Below are positions 25,416-32,013 of a stretch of 40,533 bases of DNA, piece after piece (positions within the stretch are counted from its first letter, which is position 1; every line of letters begins with the position of its first letter). The stretch is from Pseudomonadota bacterium (GTDB lineage: Bacteria > Pseudomonadota > Alphaproteobacteria > Kiloniellales > JACOMY01). The position numbers and the translations under genes were made by a program. The stretch spans positions 1 through 40,533 of the forward strand of contig JAKOWB010000372.1 in the NCBI GenBank assembly GCA_029781795.1, read 5' to 3'. The notes under the pieces were generated by a model, which had not been told where the DNA came from, did no database searches, and was given only the letters and a program-made list of their open reading frames with translations.

Positions 25416-25748
25416 TCAGGCCCTCCAGCGGCGCGGGTTGAACAGGAAGTGGCAGGCGATGGCGATGCGCTCGCGCCAGCCGTAGGCCGTCGGGGTGAAC
25501 AGGTACTTGACCCGGCGCGCATGCAGACCCATCGCGGTGTCGAACTGCTCTTGCGTCAGGCCGACGATCTCGGCGGCGGCAAGGGCATCGGCCGCGCCTT
25601 CCTCATCGAAGGGCAGGCCGATCTCGGCGCAGACGGCGCGAGCATGGTCCAGGTTCAGTGGCCAGGGCGGGAGCCCCACCACGGCCGTCGTGTCGGGGCC
25701 GCTCGCCTCATCCCACTCCGCCGCCGTCATAGTCGACTTGTCGGTCAT
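25416..25748 (-). CDS. Hypothetical protein, 110 aa
   Basis: It begins MTDKSTMTAAEWDEASGPDT and contains DHARAVCAEIGLPFDEEGAA and LTQEQFDTAMGLHARRVKYL, followed by a basic C-terminus with an aromatic run (ACHFLFNPRRWRA). The start overlaps the stop of the GNAT-like gene (TGATG); an ATG one codon upstream is equally possible. There is no family I recognise. It is part of the packaging/portal block and most likely structural or an assembly factor. Confidence 0.6.
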   Translation of the reverse strand: MTDKSTMTAAEWDEASGPDTTAVVGLPPWPLNLDHARAVCAEIGLPFDEEGAADALAAAEIVGLTQEQFDTAMGLHARRVKYLFTPTAYGWRERIAIACHFLFNPRRWRA

Positions 25749-26206
25749 CATCTCCACCACGCGAACAGGATGAAGTCCTCGCCGCCGCGGCCCCAGCCGC
25801 GCAGCGTTGTTTCACGGGAAGCACCCAGCCACTCCAGCCAGCGGTGCGCCTCGTGATGCGTCGCCAGGCTGAAGGCGTGCGCCCGATGCGCCCCGGCCTC
25901 TCGGACGGCCGGCATCAGCCAGCGTTTCACGTGGCGCGTCGCCCCCAGGGCCACCTCGGGCCAGAGGGCGGTTGCGAACATCCCGACCTGCCAGACGCCC
26001 GGCCAGAGCCGCGTCGCGCCGACCGCCGCCACCGGCATGCCGTCGTCGGCCGCGGCGATGAAGCCCACCGTCGCCCTGGCCGAGGCCGCGGCGATCAGGC
26101 TGCTGTCGAATGCGCCCATGGTCGCGGCCAGCTCCTGCCGGTCGGCCTGGCGCAGGTTGTAGGCGATGTAGCCCAGCGCGGCTTCGGTCAGCGGCAGCAG
26201 GCGCAT
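25748..26206 (-). CDS. GNAT-fold protein (T7 gp13 / DUF2833-like)
   Basis: A 152-aa protein. TVGFIAAADDGMPVAAVGAT, VWQVGMFATALWPEVALGAT and HRAHAFSLATHHEAHRWLEW follow the strand-helix order of the GNAT acetyltransferase fold, but the usual acetyl-CoA loop (Q/RxxGxG/A) is not clear. This matches the DUF2833-type, T7 gp13-like proteins found near packaging and portal genes in podoviruses. It may be an assembly factor using the fold without catalysis. It touches the terminase nuclease ORF at 26206 by one base. Confidence 0.72.
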   Translation of the reverse strand: MRLLPLTEAALGYIAYNLRQADRQELAATMGAFDSSLIAAASARATVGFIAAADDGMPVAAVGATRLWPGVWQVGMFATALWPEVALGATRHVKRWLMPAVREAGAHRAHAFSLATHHEAHRWLEWLGASRETTLRGWGRGGEDFILFAWWR

Positions 26207-26937
26207 CAGTCGTCGCCCAGGTAGTCGATCACGCGCGGCTGGCCCTCGCCCGGCGGCGGTTTAGCAAACCGCAGCATCATCGCGCCGTATCGCGTCGCGC
26301 TCATCAGGTCGTCCAGCGCCTTCACAACCTTGCCGTCCTTGCGGTGATAGAGGCGCAGCTCTTCAAACCAGTCCTCAAGGTGGTCGAAGACCTTGAAGCG
26401 CCCCGTCAGCATGCGATCGAGCAACATCATCAGCCCGGCCTCGACCGAGTTGCTGCCGTCCTCGAAGGTGGCGCGCGCGGGCAGCATCTTCAGGCCCTGC
26501 TTGCCATACTGCGTCGCCAGGTTCTCGCCGGCGGCGGTGTCGTTGTTGCCGTCGTGCGGCCAGGCCCAGGGCAGCCATGGCCCCCAGGCCTTCAGAGCCG
26601 CGGCATGCACCACCGGCGTCGCCTCGGCTACCCGATAGGTGTTGGTCACGTAGAGGCAGTCCGCGTCGCGGTCCCAGGCCAGCTTCACGGCGGCGGTCGG
26701 GTGGTCCCAGCCGAAGTCCAGCCCGCCGATGCAGGCCCACCAATCCGGGATTCGGAAGGCCTTGACCCTAATCGTCTCCTCCGCGACCGGGAAGATGCGG
26801 CCGCTGCCCAGCTGCGGGATGCCCTTAGCCCGGGCCTCGCGCTCGTGCGCCGGGTAGCTGGCGATGATCGCCGCGCGCTGCTCGGGCGTGTAGTGCAGCG
26901 CGTCGTCGATCGTCATGCTGGTGACGTGCCGGCTCAC
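26206..26937 (-). CDS. Terminase large subunit, separate nuclease-domain ORF
   Basis: A 243-aa ORF equivalent to the C-terminal part of a podovirus large terminase. From VSRHVTSMTIDDALHYT it runs colinear with what I recall of intact relatives: IASYPAHEREARAKGIPQLG, GGLDFGWDHPTAAV with D74, ATFEDGSNSVEAGL, and KALDDLMSATRYG with D209/D210, the acidic residues of an RNase H-like nuclease. It has no ATPase motifs; those are on the ORF at 27104-27811. The proposed GTG start (26937) overlaps the upstream stop as GTGA. An upstream TTG (26994) is possible but would read through shadow sequence. Confidence 0.85.
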   Translation of the reverse strand: MSRHVTSMTIDDALHYTPEQRAAIIASYPAHEREARAKGIPQLGSGRIFPVAEETIRVKAFRIPDWWACIGGLDFGWDHPTAAVKLAWDRDADCLYVTNTYRVAEATPVVHAAALKAWGPWLPWAWPHDGNNDTAAGENLATQYGKQGLKMLPARATFEDGSNSVEAGLMMLLDRMLTGRFKVFDHLEDWFEELRLYHRKDGKVVKALDDLMSATRYGAMMLRFAKPPPGEGQPRVIDYLGDD

Positions 26938-26942
26938 GCTGC
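26933..26942. repeat. 10-bp direct repeat, downstream copy at the terminase interruption
   Basis: Minus-strand GCAGCGTGAG. It contains the stop of the 57-aa ORF and the GTG start of the nuclease ORF. The identical copy lies at 27103-27112, exactly 170 bp away, and the two bound the extra segment between the ATPase and nuclease reading frames. Confidence 0.7.
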
Positions 26943-27107
26943 AGCCTCGTCGTCTCGTCGAAGGTCGGGGTGGACCGCCCTCGCCAAGCGCCAATAGAAG
27001 TCCTGCACCGACTGCGGTTGCTCAGCGAGAGGGCGCCACGGAGAGCCGTCTCGCGCGGCATCGTAGAGCCGCTTCACGAGCAGAGTGCCCTTGCGCCTAC
27101 CTCTCAC
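26934..27107 (-). CDS. 57-aa ORF wedged between the terminase halves
   Basis: A GTG-started ORF, GTG overlapping the ATPase ORF stop (GTGA), ending in a TGA that overlaps the GTG of the nuclease ORF. It reads VRGRRKGTLLVKRLYDAARD, then GSPWRPLAEQPQSVQDFYWR, then LARAVHPDLRRDDEAAA. The sequence has protein-like composition (basic N-terminus, amphipathic helix, aromatic FYW). LARAVHPD faintly recalls the HPD of J-domains, but the rest does not fit. I recognise no family. It is out of frame with both neighbours and so cannot be a simple linker. Confidence 0.55.
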   Translation of the reverse strand: MRGRRKGTLLVKRLYDAARDGSPWRPLAEQPQSVQDFYWRLARAVHPDLRRDDEAAA

Positions 27108-27112
27108 GCTGC
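27103..27112. repeat. 10-bp direct repeat, upstream copy at the terminase interruption
   Basis: Minus-strand GCAGCGTGAG, containing the stop of the terminase ATPase ORF and the GTG start of the 57-aa ORF. It is the partner of 26933-26942. Confidence 0.7.
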
Positions 27113-27811
27113 CTTCCTTGCCTTCTCCGCCTCAAGGTAGAGCCGCACCACGTCGCTCATCCCCAGCAGCGGCGTGAAGGTCACCATCACGATGCCGTCA
27201 GTCGCGTTCGTGCGCGTCAGCCCCTCGGTGTAGATCTCCAGCGGCGGCTCCTCGTCGAACCACACGCCGTCCAGCGTCTCGCCCTGCCACTTCTGCCGGC
27301 CCTTCTCGTAGGCCTTGAAGGCCAGCGAACTGGTCCCGCCCGACTTGTGGCGCACCGTCACGTTGTCGATCTGGTCGGCCAGGCCGCGCGCCAGGGTCCA
27401 GGACACCAGGTCGGGTCCCGGGATGAAGCCCGAACCCCACAGACTGCGTTGGCCAGGCGGCCCAACCAGCAGGCGCTGCGGGTTGTCGCGCGTGCTCTCG
27501 CCCGTCACGCCCGCTGCCCAGAACCGCACCGGCCGGTCCCAGCGGCGGCCCTCCCACCAGTCGGGGTAGCGCCCCGTCAGGTGCATCGCCCATTCGGCGC
27601 CGCCGGCCACCGTCTTGCCCAGCTGGTTGCCGGCCATGAACAGCCGCTCGCGGTGCACCAGGCCGGCACGGTGGAACTCAGCCTGCTTCGGGTAGGGGCT
27701 GTACTCCAGCAGCCGGCGGCTCAGCACCCTGCGCCGGCGCCGCTCCTCCAGCAGCTCCAGCAGCTCGATCTTCCTCGCCCTCGAGCTGTCGGATGCGCTC
27801 GACAAGGTCAT
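27104..27811 (-). CDS. Terminase large subunit, separate ATPase-domain ORF
   Basis: A 235-aa ORF carrying the packaging motor ATPase. YSPYPKQAEFHRAGLVHRER at 37 is the adenine-binding region, AGNQLGKT (60-67) is Walker A, GVWFDEEPP (182-190) is Walker B with catalytic Glu, and MVTFTPLLGMSDVVRLYL (209-226) is the coupling motif. In intact relatives the nuclease domain follows within about ten residues; here the frame stops after EAEKARKAA. It therefore depends on the nuclease ORF 170 bp on. Its 5' end overlaps the small-subunit gene by 134 nt; no closer start is available. Confidence 0.88.
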   Translation of the reverse strand: MTLSSASDSSRARKIELLELLEERRRRRVLSRRLLEYSPYPKQAEFHRAGLVHRERLFMAGNQLGKTVAGGAEWAMHLTGRYPDWWEGRRWDRPVRFWAAGVTGESTRDNPQRLLVGPPGQRSLWGSGFIPGPDLVSWTLARGLADQIDNVTVRHKSGGTSSLAFKAYEKGRQKWQGETLDGVWFDEEPPLEIYTEGLTRTNATDGIVMVTFTPLLGMSDVVRLYLEAEKARKAA

Positions 27812-28103
27812 CGTCCGTCATGTCCTCGAAGCGGTGGCGCAGCCGCGCGTCGACCGACGACAGGCGCGGATGGCAGAAGGGCGCCGCGTCCTTGGCCATC
27901 TCGGCCGCCAGCGTCGCGGCCTTCATGTCGAGGATCTGGCCCTCGTCGTCGATCGCCGTCGAATAGGCCGCACGCATGACGCCCAGCATCACCTCGATCG
28001 GCGTGACGCCGAGTGCCGCGGCCTTCATCGCGACGGCCCGCTTCCGCTTCGTCTGGGCGCCCTTGGGTCGGCCGGCGCCAGGCCGTCGTCCGCCCTTGGC
28101 CAC
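27678..28103 (-). CDS. Terminase small subunit
   Basis: A 141-aa protein starting at GTG 28103 (ribosome site AGAGGAA). The basic opening MAKGGRRPGAGRPKGAQTKR is the AT-hook-like start of many phage small terminases and homologous proteins. IEVMLGVMRAAYSTAIDDEG and AAEMAKDAAPFCHPRLSSVD complete the pattern. It binds DNA and presents it to the large subunit. The last 45 residues overlap the large-subunit ORF in another frame and are Ala/Gly/Pro-rich. It is the first gene downstream of the candidate late promoter. Confidence 0.82.
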   Translation of the reverse strand: MAKGGRRPGAGRPKGAQTKRKRAVAMKAAALGVTPIEVMLGVMRAAYSTAIDDEGQILDMKAATLAAEMAKDAAPFCHPRLSSVDARLRHRFEDMTDDDLVERIRQLEGEEDRAAGAAGGAAPAQGAEPPAAGVQPLPEAG

Positions 28104-28128
28104 GCTGAATTCCTCTGATTTCTGGATT

Positions 28129-28168
28129 GAAAACGACGACGCCCGGCTCGGGGTGGTCCCGGCCGGGC
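28129..28168 (-). terminator. Candidate leader terminator upstream of the late operon
   Basis: On the minus strand GCCCGGC (28168-28162) pairs with GCCGGGC (28147-28141) and is followed by GTCGTCGTTTT. The run of T is short and offset, so termination may be incomplete. It sits about 16 nt after the predicted late transcription start and before the terminase genes. Confidence 0.5.
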
Positions 28169-28190
28169 GCGCTCGTCTGATCGTGCCGGA

Positions 28191-28219
28191 CTTCTACGCC
28201 GAAACTGCCGGATTTGCAA
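28191..28219 (-). promoter_or_regulatory. Candidate late promoter
   Basis: Minus-strand TTGCAA (28219-28214), 17-bp spacer, TAGAAG (28196-28191), directly behind the DUF6362 gene. A start near 28184 would give a roughly 55-nt leader ending at the 28129-28168 hairpin, followed by the terminase and structural genes. It is a motif-level call, with moderate matches to the sigma-70 consensus. Confidence 0.45.
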
Positions 28220-28230
28220 GATCGTGTGTT

Positions 28231-28686
28231 TCAGCAGTTCAGCCGCCGCACGATCTGGTCGAGCGCCGCATCCCGCCAAACCCGGATCGTGTCGCGGTTC
28301 ACACCGAACTCCTGCGCCAGTCGCCCGGTCCGCACGCCAAGTGCCCTGCCCCAGAGCACGCGAACGTGACGGCGATCAGGCACGCACCCCAGCCAGGTCA
28401 GCGCCTCGTCCATCTGGTCGATGGCCTGCGAGCTCGGTCGAGGGCGGACGTGGTTGCGCTCCCGGCCCAACCGAGTGCGGCCGCCGTCGTCCAGGACGTT
28501 CCAGACCTCCCAGAAGCTGCGCACCACCTCCGGCCAGGCGGCCTTGTTGCTGCCGGGGAAGCAGCCATGCGCTGGCAAGGCCTTCAGCGTGCGCGCTGCC
28601 TCCTGCAGCCGATCCAGAACCGCTTCGCGGGTCCAGAAGCTGACGGTCGAGCCGTCGGCGAGGGTGGCGATCGGTGTCGAGGTCAC
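28231..28686 (-). CDS. DUF6362 family HTH protein, candidate late regulator
   Basis: A 151-aa protein. TREAVLDRLQEAARTLKALP, then AAWPEVVRSFWEVW, then SSQAIDQMDEALTWLGCVPD and VRVLWGRALGVRTGRLAQEF match the DUF6362 layout I know from prophages of alphaproteobacteria. The C-terminus (LAQEFGVNRDTIRVWRDAAL) is a helix-turn-helix similar to sigma region 4. I chose GTG 28686, overlapping the upstream stop as GTGA, over the longer ORF to 28731. It is the last early gene, next to the candidate late promoter and terminator, the position of lambda Q, so late-gene activation or antitermination is a reasonable inference. Confidence 0.8.
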   Translation of the reverse strand: MTSTPIATLADGSTVSFWTREAVLDRLQEAARTLKALPAHGCFPGSNKAAWPEVVRSFWEVWNVLDDGGRTRLGRERNHVRPRPSSQAIDQMDEALTWLGCVPDRRHVRVLWGRALGVRTGRLAQEFGVNRDTIRVWRDAALDQIVRRLNC

Positions 28687-29657
28687 GCGAGGATCCGCTT
28701 TCGGATCGCCAGCTGCTCTGGCGTCAGCCACTCCTCGGGCTCGTAGCGGGCTAGCGGCGCGCCCTCAGGTTCGCCGGCGCCCCTGCCCTGCGGCAGCGGC
28801 TTGGTCTTCTGCGCCACGTGGTCGGCGACCGGGCCCTCGACGTAGCCGAGCGACCGCGGCGCGGCGCTCTTCGCCGCCTGGCATCGGCGAAGGATGGCCT
28901 CGAACAGCGGCTGGGCGTCAGCCTCGGTCAGGCCCATCTCCAGCAGCCTTGTCGCCGTGGTGTAGTCCCGCGCCGACGGCAGCTGCCGGCGCTGGTCGCC
29001 GTAGACCACCTCCTGCGCCTTGTCGAACAGGACAACAATCCGCCCAGCAGCGTCCGGGCCGGCGGGCGACGCGCGCGCGGGGTCGTTAGCTGCGCTGCTG
29101 GTGGTCTTCTTCCCTCCTACCTCCTCCATCCTACCTCCTACCTCTGCGGAGGAATTCGGCGACTGGTCGGCGACAGGTCGGGGACTGGTCGGCGCCGCAG
29201 CCCTCTCGGCGGGGGGCTTGGTCGGCGACGGGCTGCGTTTTGGGGTGGCCTTCTTCGGCGACGGCCCACCGTCCGGAGCGGAACCGGTCGGCGACTGGTC
29301 GGCGATTAGACCCACGTAGGAACGAAGCTCGTCGGCGAGCGGGTGCACCGCCTTGGGCTTCTCTGGCCGCTGCCACCGACGGAAGTTACGGACGGCACCG
29401 TAGACCTTCTCGCCAACCTCGAAGCGGCACAGGAAGTTGGCCGCCGCCAGGCGCTCGAGCAGCGGCTCGACCGGCTGGGTGGTGGCCGGCAGCACGCGGG
29501 CCTTGATCGTGAAGGGCTTCCACTCGAAGACCCCTTGATCGTCGGCTTCCGTCCAGAGCCCGATGAGGAGCGCTACGGCAAGCGGTTCCTCAACCGTCAG
29601 GGCCATGAAGGCCTCGTCGGTGAACAGGCCTGGGTGGATTGAGCGAATGCGCGGCAT
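28683..29657 (-). CDS. Phage replication initiator-like (lambda O-like) protein
   Basis: A 324-aa protein starting MPRIRSIHPGLFTDEAFMAL, an opening shared by many phage replication proteins with an N-terminal winged helix (LIGLWTEADDQGVFEWKPFT; FLCRFEVGEKVYGAVRNFRR). Residues about 112-185 form a Ser/Pro/Lys-rich linker encoded by the iteron-like repeats. The C-terminal part (YTTATRLLEMGLTEADAQPL) is helical and could contact the helicase. Initiator, internal origin and DnaB-type helicase in adjacent order resemble lambda O-ori-P. The stop overlaps DUF6362 (GTGA). Confidence 0.75.
   Translation of the reverse strand: MPRIRSIHPGLFTDEAFMALTVEEPLAVALLIGLWTEADDQGVFEWKPFTIKARVLPATTQPVEPLLERLAAANFLCRFEVGEKVYGAVRNFRRWQRPEKPKAVHPLADELRSYVGLIADQSPTGSAPDGGPSPKKATPKRSPSPTKPPAERAAAPTSPRPVADQSPNSSAEVGGRMEEVGGKKTTSSAANDPARASPAGPDAAGRIVVLFDKAQEVVYGDQRRQLPSARDYTTATRLLEMGLTEADAQPLFEAILRRCQAAKSAAPRSLGYVEGPVADHVAQKTKPLPQGRGAGEPEGAPLARYEPEEWLTPEQLAIRKRILA
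29104..29145. repeat. Pyrimidine-rich tract with CTACCTCCT repeats beside the iterons
   Basis: On the plus strand this 42-bp stretch is almost purely C and T and holds CTACCTCCT twice (29117 and 29131). It ends 11 bp before the first iteron. Strong strand asymmetry next to an iteron array is compatible with a duplex-unwinding region, although it is not AT-rich. Confidence 0.5.
29156..29342. repeat. Phased 11-bp iteron array, candidate replication origin
   Basis: Units resembling TCGGCGACTGG start at 29156, 29167, 29178, 29189, 29222, 29255, 29288, 29299 and 29332. Every start differs from the first by a whole multiple of 11 bp, about one helical turn. The best copies are TCGGCGACTGG, TCGGCGACAGG, TCGGGGACTGG, TCGGCGACGGG and TCGGCGAGCGG. 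Because 11 is not a multiple of 3 the repeat occurs in different codon frames, so DNA rather than protein sequence appears selected. The array lies within the replication initiator gene, as lambda's iterons lie within O. Confidence 0.7.
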
Positions 29658-29663
29658 GGTCCC

Positions 29664-31091
29664 CTACTCTCTGTCGTCGAAGCGCATGCTGGCCTCGTCG
29701 TAGGCCAGCTTCACAGTGTCGGCAGCGCCGTTGCGCTGCTTGGCCACGATGACGTCGGCCTGGTCGCGGGTGCGCTCGCACTCCTCCGACCAGTGCATAA
29801 AGCGCTCGCTGAACTTTTCCTTCGTCTCGCCGGCGCGTGCCTGGGGCTCGCCGCGCTTCAGGTAGTAGTGGTGGCGATAGAGGAACCAGACGGCGTCGGC
29901 GTCCTGTTCGATCTCGCCACTGTCCCGGAGGTCGCTCAGCAGCGGTCGCTTGTCATCGCGGCTCTCTACCTGGCGGGAGAGCTGGGACAGCAGCAGCACC
30001 GGCAGGTCGAGGCTCTTGGCCATGGCCTTCAGCGCCTTGGTGATGGCGCCGACCTCGAGGTTGCGGTTCTCTTGCCGCCGACCGGCCTGCATGTAGCCCA
30101 GGTGATCGAAGACCAGCAGGTCTAGGCCGCCACGGCGCTTCAGGCGCCTGGCCCGCGCCAGGGCCGATTGCGGCGTCTGCGGCGTGGTCTCGTCGATTAT
30201 CAGCGGCAAGTCCTCGACGTCGCGCGCGGTGTCGATCACCAGCTGCATGTCGAGAGGCGAAAGGCGACCACGCGCCAGCGGCTGGTAGCGGATCCGGGTC
30301 CAGAGCACCAGGATGCGCTGCATCAGCGAGCGCCGGCGCATCTCCATCGAAAAGAACAGCACCCGCTTGCCGGCCTGGGCGGCGCGGACGGCGACGCCGA
30401 GCGCGAGGGAGGTCTTACCCATGCCAGGCCTGGCCGCGAGTATCGTCAGGCTGCCGGGCTCCAGCCCGCCGGTCAGCTCGTCCAGCCCCGCGTAGCCAGT
30501 CGACAGGCCGACCAGGTCGCCGCCGCGCCTGAAGTTCTCCTCGATGGCGCTGACGGTCTCCCGCATAGCCGCGGCGAAACCGACCACTTCGTCGCCCTGC
30601 TGGCGGGCCTCGGCGATCTCTGCCAGCCGCTGCTCGGCTGCCTCCAGTACCTGCAGACCCGTGGTGTCCAGGTCGACTTCAGCCGCCTCCCGCAGCAGCA
30701 ACTCGGCCGTCTCCATGGCTCGCCGGCGGATGGCCAGGTCGCGCAGGCTTGCCGCCCACTCGGTCAGGCCGAATGAGCCGACGCTGCTGGCCTGCAGCTT
30801 GGCGAGATAGCCGATGCCGCCTTGCGCAGCGACGTCGGCGTCACCGGCGAGGGCATCCTTCAAGGTCAGGGCGCTTGCGCTGCTGCCTCGCTCGATCAAC
30901 TGGCCGGCGGCCTCGAAGATCCGGGCGTGGGCGCCATGATCGAAGTCATCGGCCGAGAGCAGCACGGCCAGCTCGTCGTAATGCCGGTTGTTCTGCAGCA
31001 GCGCGCCTAGCACCGCCTGTTCCAGCTCGTGGTTGGCTGGCGGCTCCAGCTCGCGGTCGCGCAGGGCGAAGGGCAGGACGTTGCGGTTCAT
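29664..31091 (-). CDS. DnaB-family replicative helicase
   Basis: A 475-aa hexameric 5'-3' helicase. N-terminal domain: NHELEQAVLGALLQNNRHYD at 20. RecA-like domain: GLSTGYAGLDELTGGLEPGS at 195, Walker A ARPGMGKT at 220-227, Walker B DLLVFD at 324-329, the sensor LLLSQLSR at 367 and DLRDSGEIEQDAD at 387, all standard in DnaB. It allows the phage to recruit its own helicase at the nearby iterons. It lies 6 bp upstream of the initiator gene and overlaps the preceding gene by 4 nt (ATGA). Intact. Confidence 0.95.
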   Translation of the reverse strand: MNRNVLPFALRDRELEPPANHELEQAVLGALLQNNRHYDELAVLLSADDFDHGAHARIFEAAGQLIERGSSASALTLKDALAGDADVAAQGGIGYLAKLQASSVGSFGLTEWAASLRDLAIRRRAMETAELLLREAAEVDLDTTGLQVLEAAEQRLAEIAEARQQGDEVVGFAAAMRETVSAIEENFRRGGDLVGLSTGYAGLDELTGGLEPGSLTILAARPGMGKTSLALGVAVRAAQAGKRVLFFSMEMRRRSLMQRILVLWTRIRYQPLARGRLSPLDMQLVIDTARDVEDLPLIIDETTPQTPQSALARARRLKRRGGLDLLVFDHLGYMQAGRRQENRNLEVGAITKALKAMAKSLDLPVLLLSQLSRQVESRDDKRPLLSDLRDSGEIEQDADAVWFLYRHHYYLKRGEPQARAGETKEKFSERFMHWSEECERTRDQADVIVAKQRNGAADTVKLAYDEASMRFDDRE

Positions 31092-31486
31092 GCCACCCTC
31101 CTCGCGCTGTCCTCGATGTCGATCTGCCGCGCGCTCGCCTCCGCGCCGCCGACGGCGTCGTGCCAGCGGCTGTGCGCCTCGATCAGCCGGTTCGTGGCGG
31201 CGTCGCCTGCCCTGCCGCGGCGCCGGAGCTCCTGCGTGTAGGCGTCGGCGGCGGCCAGGAAGGCCTCGCGCGGTAGCGAGAGGGCCAGGATCTCGATGGA
31301 GCGCCGACGGCCAGGGATGACCCGCAGCAGGCCGGCGGCGACCAGATCCTTGACCACCTTGTGCGCGCCGGAGATCGAGCGGTAGCCGATGGCGCGCTGC
31401 AGCTCGCGGTAGCTCGGCGAGCCGCCGCCGGTTGCCCGCGCATGCTCGGCCAGAAAGGTCAGGGCTTGGCGCTGGCGCTGGTTCAT
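31088..31486 (-). CDS. LexA-N-terminal-like winged-helix protein
   Basis: A 132-aa protein. MNQRQRQALTFLAEHARATG, then GGSPSYRELQRAIGYRSISG and AHKVVKDLVAAGLLRVIPGR are those of the LexA DNA-binding domain (S..E...A.G..S...V...L..L...G.I). The S24 protease part is absent; instead there is a helical arginine-rich tail (AADAYTQELRRRGRAGDAAT). It may bind LexA-like sites or regulate the early operon. ATGA overlaps exist at both ends (RuvC-like upstream, helicase downstream). Confidence 0.8.
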   Translation of the reverse strand: MNQRQRQALTFLAEHARATGGGSPSYRELQRAIGYRSISGAHKVVKDLVAAGLLRVIPGRRRSIEILALSLPREAFLAAADAYTQELRRRGRAGDAATNRLIEAHSRWHDAVGGAEASARQIDIEDSARRVA

Positions 31487-32007
31487 GCCGCCGGCCTCCG
31501 CGCGAACAGCATTGTGCTGGCCAGGCCGTGCGGGTAGCGGTGCTTGTGCAGCGTGAAGTGCAGGCCGGCCAGTGCGTCGCCTTCGTTGTCGTTCTTCGGC
31601 TGCCAGCCAAGCGCCGAGCAGATGGCCATGGTCTTGGCCTTCAGCTCCGCCCGCTTGCCGTGGGCGGTGCCGATGAAGTGAGCCCGGATGGTGCCGATGT
31701 TGGCCTCTTCCACCAGGCCGACGTCGCGGCCCTCGGCGGCGATGTGCGCGGCGCTGACCAGGCCGTGCAGCAGGCGGATGGTGTCGATGTTGGTCTTGCC
31801 GTCGCCGCGCAGGAGCGGCGCCTCGATTGCCAGATGGCCGACCTGGTTGACCGTCAGCATCCCATCCAGCCAGAAGGCGAAGTGGCGCAGCCGCCGGCCC
31901 ATGCGCCCGCCGGGGATGCTGTAAGTGCCGTGCCGGACCCGGCTGGCACCCTCCCAGAGGGCCCAGCCGGTCGCGGTGGCAATGTCGAGGAAGAGAACCC
32001 CCGGCAT
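31483..32007 (-). CDS. RuvC-like Holliday junction resolvase
   Basis: A 174-aa RNase H-fold nuclease. The acidic residues expected for RuvC-like metal binding are D8 in LFLDIATATGWAL, E62 in LAIEAP, and D140 and D144 in KNDNEGDALAGL. KAKTMAICSALGW is also typical. It should resolve branched replication or recombination intermediates before packaging. It lacks a membrane or secretion signal. It starts 6 bp after the 133-aa gene. Confidence 0.85.
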   Translation of the reverse strand: MPGVLFLDIATATGWALWEGASRVRHGTYSIPGGRMGRRLRHFAFWLDGMLTVNQVGHLAIEAPLLRGDGKTNIDTIRLLHGLVSAAHIAAEGRDVGLVEEANIGTIRAHFIGTAHGKRAELKAKTMAICSALGWQPKNDNEGDALAGLHFTLHKHRYPHGLASTMLFARRPAA

Positions 32008-32013
32008 GATCGT

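Noticed and set aside
26933..27112. Group I/II intron or intein as the explanation for the terminase interruption
   Set aside because: The 170-bp segment is too short for a self-splicing intron with a usual core, and the 57-aa ORF has no intein splicing or homing-endonuclease motif.
26933..27112. Programmed -1 frameshift or ribosome hop joining the terminase halves
   Set aside because: No slippery heptamer at either junction, and the identical repeats are read in different frames by the ATPase and nuclease ORFs, so matched take-off and landing codons would meet a stop again.
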